Below, piece after piece: positions 6,844 to 8,725 of a stretch of DNA of 8,725 nucleotides. The stretch is from the NCBI GenBank assembly GCA_013153675.1, contig JAADEA010000040.1:1-8725 (forward strand). The letters are read 5' to 3'. The first letter of the stretch is position 1; each line of letters starts with the position of its first letter. The position numbers were made by a program, and so were the translations under genes. The DNA is from Campylobacterota bacterium (GTDB taxonomy: Bacteria; Campylobacterota; Campylobacteria; Campylobacterales; Sulfurovaceae). A model generated the notes under the pieces. The model did no database searches, had not been told where the DNA came from, and was given only the letters and a program-made list of their open reading frames with translations.

Positions 6844-7182
6844 TTATATATCCTCTTCCATTGTAGCTAAAAGAGGAAATCCCTCACTTTTAGCCAATGT
6901 TTTTACTTGATATACCTTTGTTTGCGCTATCTCAAAAGTATAGATACCGCAAACACCTTTTCCCTTATTATGAATATCTAATGTAATTTTTTGTGCCTCT
7001 TCAAAAGATTTATGAAAAATAGTTTGTAATACCCTAATTACAAAATCAAAAGTTGTATAATCATCATTATGTAAAATAACTTTATACATAGGAGGCTCAT
7101 CTAAAGAGAGCTCATCCTTTACATCCTCTTTCTCTTTTGTATCTCCTAAAAGAGAATTTACTATGGCTATTTGGCTATCCAA
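6844..7182 (-). CDS. clpS: ATP-dependent Clp protease adaptor ClpS
   Basis: ClpS binds N-terminal Leu, Phe, Tyr or Trp residues and delivers those proteins to ClpA. The 112-residue protein has a charged flexible N-terminal tail (1-29) and the conserved core: PPMYKVILHNDDYT (30-43) with Asn39 and Asp40 for binding the substrate amino group, HNKGKGVCGIY (71-81) with His71 (E. coli His66), and ETKVYQVK-like QTKVYQVK near residues 87-94. The start is TTG. It is supported by AAGGAG 8 bp upstream and by the absence of any ATG before Met32. Two hydrophobic pocket residues differ from E. coli: Phe45 for Met40 and Thr67 for Met62. It is the first gene of the leftward unit with clpA, aat and tal. Confidence 0.96.
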   Translation of the reverse strand: MDSQIAIVNSLLGDTKEKEDVKDELSLDEPPMYKVILHNDDYTTFDFVIRVLQTIFHKSFEEAQKITLDIHNKGKGVCGIYTFEIAQTKVYQVKTLAKSEGFPLLATMEEDI

Positions 7183-7190
7183 ATTAACTT

Positions 7191-7196
7191 CTCCTT
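7191..7196 (-). promoter_or_regulatory. Ribosome binding site deciding the TTG start of clpS
   Basis: The minus strand reads AAGGAG, the strongest ribosome binding site in the window, 8 bp before the TTG at 7182. It supports a non-ATG start. No in-frame ATG exists upstream of the conserved ClpS core. Confidence 0.7.
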
Positions 7197-7223
7197 ACAT
7201 TAATTTGCTACAATCTATACTCT

Positions 7224-7251
7224 ATTATACAAAATTTTAAACTTTTTGCAA
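7224..7251 (-). promoter_or_regulatory. Sigma-70 promoter of the clpS-clpA-aat-tal unit
   Basis: On the minus strand TTGCAA (7251-7246) and a perfect TATAAT (7229-7224) are separated by 16 bp. This is the best two-box promoter in the window. Transcription would begin near 7217 and leave a leader of about 35 nt that contains the clpS ribosome binding site. The bases after the -10 box (AGAGTATAG) are AT-rich, unlike the rplY promoter. Confidence 0.7.
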
Positions 7252-7262
7252 GAGGATATTAC
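7236..7262 (+). promoter_or_regulatory. Tentative bioD promoter in the divergent gap
   Basis: A TATTAC (7257-7262) could serve as -10 for bioD, with only a poor -35 (TTTAAA, 7236-7241) 15 bp upstream. TATTAT at 7223-7228 is an alternative -10. Both overlap the opposing clpS promoter, so firing from the two sides could interfere. The gap is AT-rich enough that such matches arise by chance, so this call is weak. Confidence 0.25.
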
Positions 7263-7285
7263 AGATTTTCCAAAAGGATAAATTA

Positions 7286-7918
7286 ATGAGAGATATCTTT
7301 ATTAGCGCCACATCTACTGGTATTGGAAAGACATTTACTGCTCTTATGGCAATTGATATTTTATCCAAAGAGAACCTAAGAGTAGGTGTTTTTAAACCTA
7401 TTGAAAGTGGCGTAAAAGATATCCCTAATGATGGCTATTTACTTTTTGAAAAAGCCAAAAAAGTTAATCCCAATTTAAAAGATCTAACTTTAGATGATAT
7501 TGTACCATATCAATTTAGCCTTCCAGCAGCTCCTTATGTAGCAAAAGGGGATATAAAAATCTCCATTAAAAAGCTTATAAATAGTTATCAAAAGATAAAA
7601 GATAGGAGCGATATTGTATTAATTGAAGGAGCTGGAGGATTAATGGTACCAATAGAGTTAAATCTCTTTATGGTTGATCTAATAGAGATTTTTAGAGCAA
7701 ATACTCTTTTAGTTGTCCCATCTTATCTTGGATCTATAAATGAAACCCTATTAAATATTGAATTTTTAAAATCTAAAAAATTAAAATTTAAGTGGGTTAT
7801 AAATGTGCAAGATAAAAGTTTTTATAGTATAACAAAACCATTTTATGATGATTATTTTAAAAAATACTATACACTTGAAAATCTAAAAGAGCCATTAATT
7901 TCACTTTTGAAAAATTAG
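7286..7918 (+). CDS. bioD: ATP-dependent dethiobiotin synthetase
   Basis: BioD carboxylates 7,8-diaminononanoate and closes the ureido ring to make dethiobiotin, the step before biotin synthase. The 210-residue protein starts with the P-loop ATSTGIGKT (8-16), in which Ala8 replaces the usual first glycine. It has the VFKPIESG motif with Lys37 at the same position as the E. coli catalytic lysine and Ser41, then EGAGGLMVPI (114-123) with the conserved glutamate. The C-terminal part after residue 170 is short and ends in FKKYYTLENLKEPLISLL, lacking the E. coli-like nucleotide-binding ending. I recall a similar reduction for the H. pylori enzyme. AAAAGGA lies 7 bp before the ATG. It diverges from clpS, a neighbourhood also seen in H. 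pylori. No other biotin gene is in the window. Confidence 0.94.
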   Translation: MRDIFISATSTGIGKTFTALMAIDILSKENLRVGVFKPIESGVKDIPNDGYLLFEKAKKVNPNLKDLTLDDIVPYQFSLPAAPYVAKGDIKISIKKLINSYQKIKDRSDIVLIEGAGGLMVPIELNLFMVDLIEIFRANTLLVVPSYLGSINETLLNIEFLKSKKLKFKWVINVQDKSFYSITKPFYDDYFKKYYTLENLKEPLISLLKN

Positions 7919-7926
7919 CGTATAAT
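7899..7926 (+). promoter_or_regulatory. Probable pyrB promoter overlapping the end of bioD
   Basis: A perfect TATAAT (7921-7926) begins 2 bp after the bioD stop codon. A partial -35 match, TTTCAC (7899-7904), lies 16 bp upstream inside the last bioD codons. Transcription would start near 7933, leaving a leader of only about 16 nt that is mostly the ribosome binding site AAAGGGA. There is no room for a leader peptide or attenuator hairpin before pyrB. Confidence 0.55.
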
Positions 7927-7948
7927 TACACTTTAAAAAAGGGACTCT

Positions 7949-8725
7949 ATGCAGCATCTAATTACTACAAAAGATCTAACCACCTCCCAAATAGAAAGGT
8001 TATTTAAAGAAGCAAAAGAGTTTAAAGAGAAAAAAGCCCCTAAATTATTAGAAGATAAATTAATAATGACTCTATTTTTTGAGCCATCTACAAGAACAAG
8101 AAGCTCCTTTGAAGTAGCAGCAAAGAGACTTGGTGCAAGTGTGGTTCATTTTGACCCTTCAAAAAGCTCTACAAAAAAGGGAGAGAGTCTAACTGATACA
8201 TTTTTAAATCTATGTGCTATGGGACCAGATGCTATTATTGTAAGACATAGCCAAAATAATACACCATTAGAGCTTGCAAAATTAAATCTCTCTCCTGTAA
8301 TTAATGCTGGAGCTGGAAACTTTGCCCATCCAACTCAAGCTCTTTTAGATCTATTTACTATATATGAAAAGTTCAATGGAGATATAAAAGGGAAAAAAAT
8401 AGCAATAATAGGAGATATTATCAATTCAAGAGTAGCTGCAAGTAATATAGAACTTTTACAAAGAATGGGACTTAAAGTATATTTAGTAGCACCAAAACCA
8501 TTTATGCCAGATATTAATTTACCAAAATTTGAAAATATTGAAGATATAATTGATGAAGTAGATATTATTATGAGTCTAAGAGCTCAACTTGAAAGACATA
8601 AAAAACCAATATTTGAAGATTATAATGAATATGCTAAACACTACTGTATTACAAAAGAGTTAATAAAAGATAGAGATATTATGATTATGCATCCAGGTCC
8701 TGTAATGAGAAATATAGATATATCA
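7949..8725 (+). CDS. pyrB: Aspartate carbamoyltransferase catalytic subunit, 3' end cut by window
   Basis: PyrB joins carbamoyl phosphate and aspartate to form N-carbamoyl-aspartate, the first committed step of pyrimidine synthesis. The frame runs for 259 codons to the right edge without a stop, against about 300 for a full protein. Visible motifs are FFEPSTRTRSSF (43-54) binding carbamoyl phosphate, KKGESLTDT with Lys77 (E. coli Lys84), VRHSQ with Arg99, FAHPTQALLDLFT with His127 and Gln130, INSRVAASN with Arg161, LRAQLERH with Arg211 binding aspartate, and MHPGPVMR near 247-254. The aspartate-site pattern and Lys77 distinguish it from ornithine carbamoyltransferase. The ATG has AAAGGGA upstream and lies 30 bp past bioD, so it may be transcribed from bioD as well as from its own promoter. 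Any pyrI or pyrC partner would be outside the window. Confidence 0.96.
   Translation, partial: MQHLITTKDLTTSQIERLFKEAKEFKEKKAPKLLEDKLIMTLFFEPSTRTRSSFEVAAKRLGASVVHFDPSKSSTKKGESLTDTFLNLCAMGPDAIIVRHSQNNTPLELAKLNLSPVINAGAGNFAHPTQALLDLFTIYEKFNGDIKGKKIAIIGDIINSRVAASNIELLQRMGLKVYLVAPKPFMPDINLPKFENIEDIIDEVDIIMSLRAQLERHKKPIFEDYNEYAKHYCITKELIKDRDIMIMHPGPVMRNIDIS

Noticed and set aside
7919..7948. Possible terminator or attenuator between bioD and pyrB
   Set aside because: The 30-bp gap has no inverted repeat able to form a stable hairpin. The T and A runs alone do not make a terminator.

Overview
The window looks like chromosomal DNA from an AT-rich member of the Campylobacterota (Epsilonproteobacteria). 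I infer this from the strong A/T bias (heavy use of ATA, AGA, TTA and AAA codons) and from gene order. The pairs rplY-pth-lptF-like permease and clpS-clpA(-aat), with bioD close by, are arrangements I associate with Helicobacter, Campylobacter and their deep-vent relatives. I cannot name the genus from sequence alone.

Layout. A 103-bp divergent intergenic region (7183-7285) splits the window. To its left, everything is on the minus strand, transcribed in the order clpS, clpA, aat, tal, a secreted GH114-type glycoside hydrolase lipoprotein, then after a 74-bp gap with its own promoter, rplY, pth and the start of an LptF/LptG-family permease that runs off the left edge. To its right, on the plus strand, lie bioD and the first 259 codons of pyrB, which runs off the right edge. 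There is no gene-free stretch longer than 103 bp, and I see no RNA gene, insertion sequence, CRISPR array or convincing intrinsic terminator.

How the genes work together. clpS, clpA and aat together form the bacterial Leu/Phe N-degron pathway. Aat adds Leu or Phe to protein N-termini, ClpS recognises the resulting N-degrons, and ClpA unfolds the substrate for ClpP, which is not in this window. The three genes are tightly packed, with a 17-bp overlap between clpA and aat and another between aat and tal once the starts are set by their ribosome binding sites. tal (pentose phosphate pathway) follows by overlap. rplY and pth both serve translation. bioD (biotin) and pyrB (pyrimidines) are metabolic genes.

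The one gene that does not fit this housekeeping set is the 467-residue lipoprotein at 1498-2901. It starts 9 bp after the tal stop codon and joins an N-terminal region that resembles a double-psi beta-barrel to a well-preserved GH114 (endo-alpha-1,4-polygalactosaminidase type) barrel. It is the best candidate here for an under-described function. The rest of the window is mostly ordinary, with a few regulatory and residue-level details worth checking.
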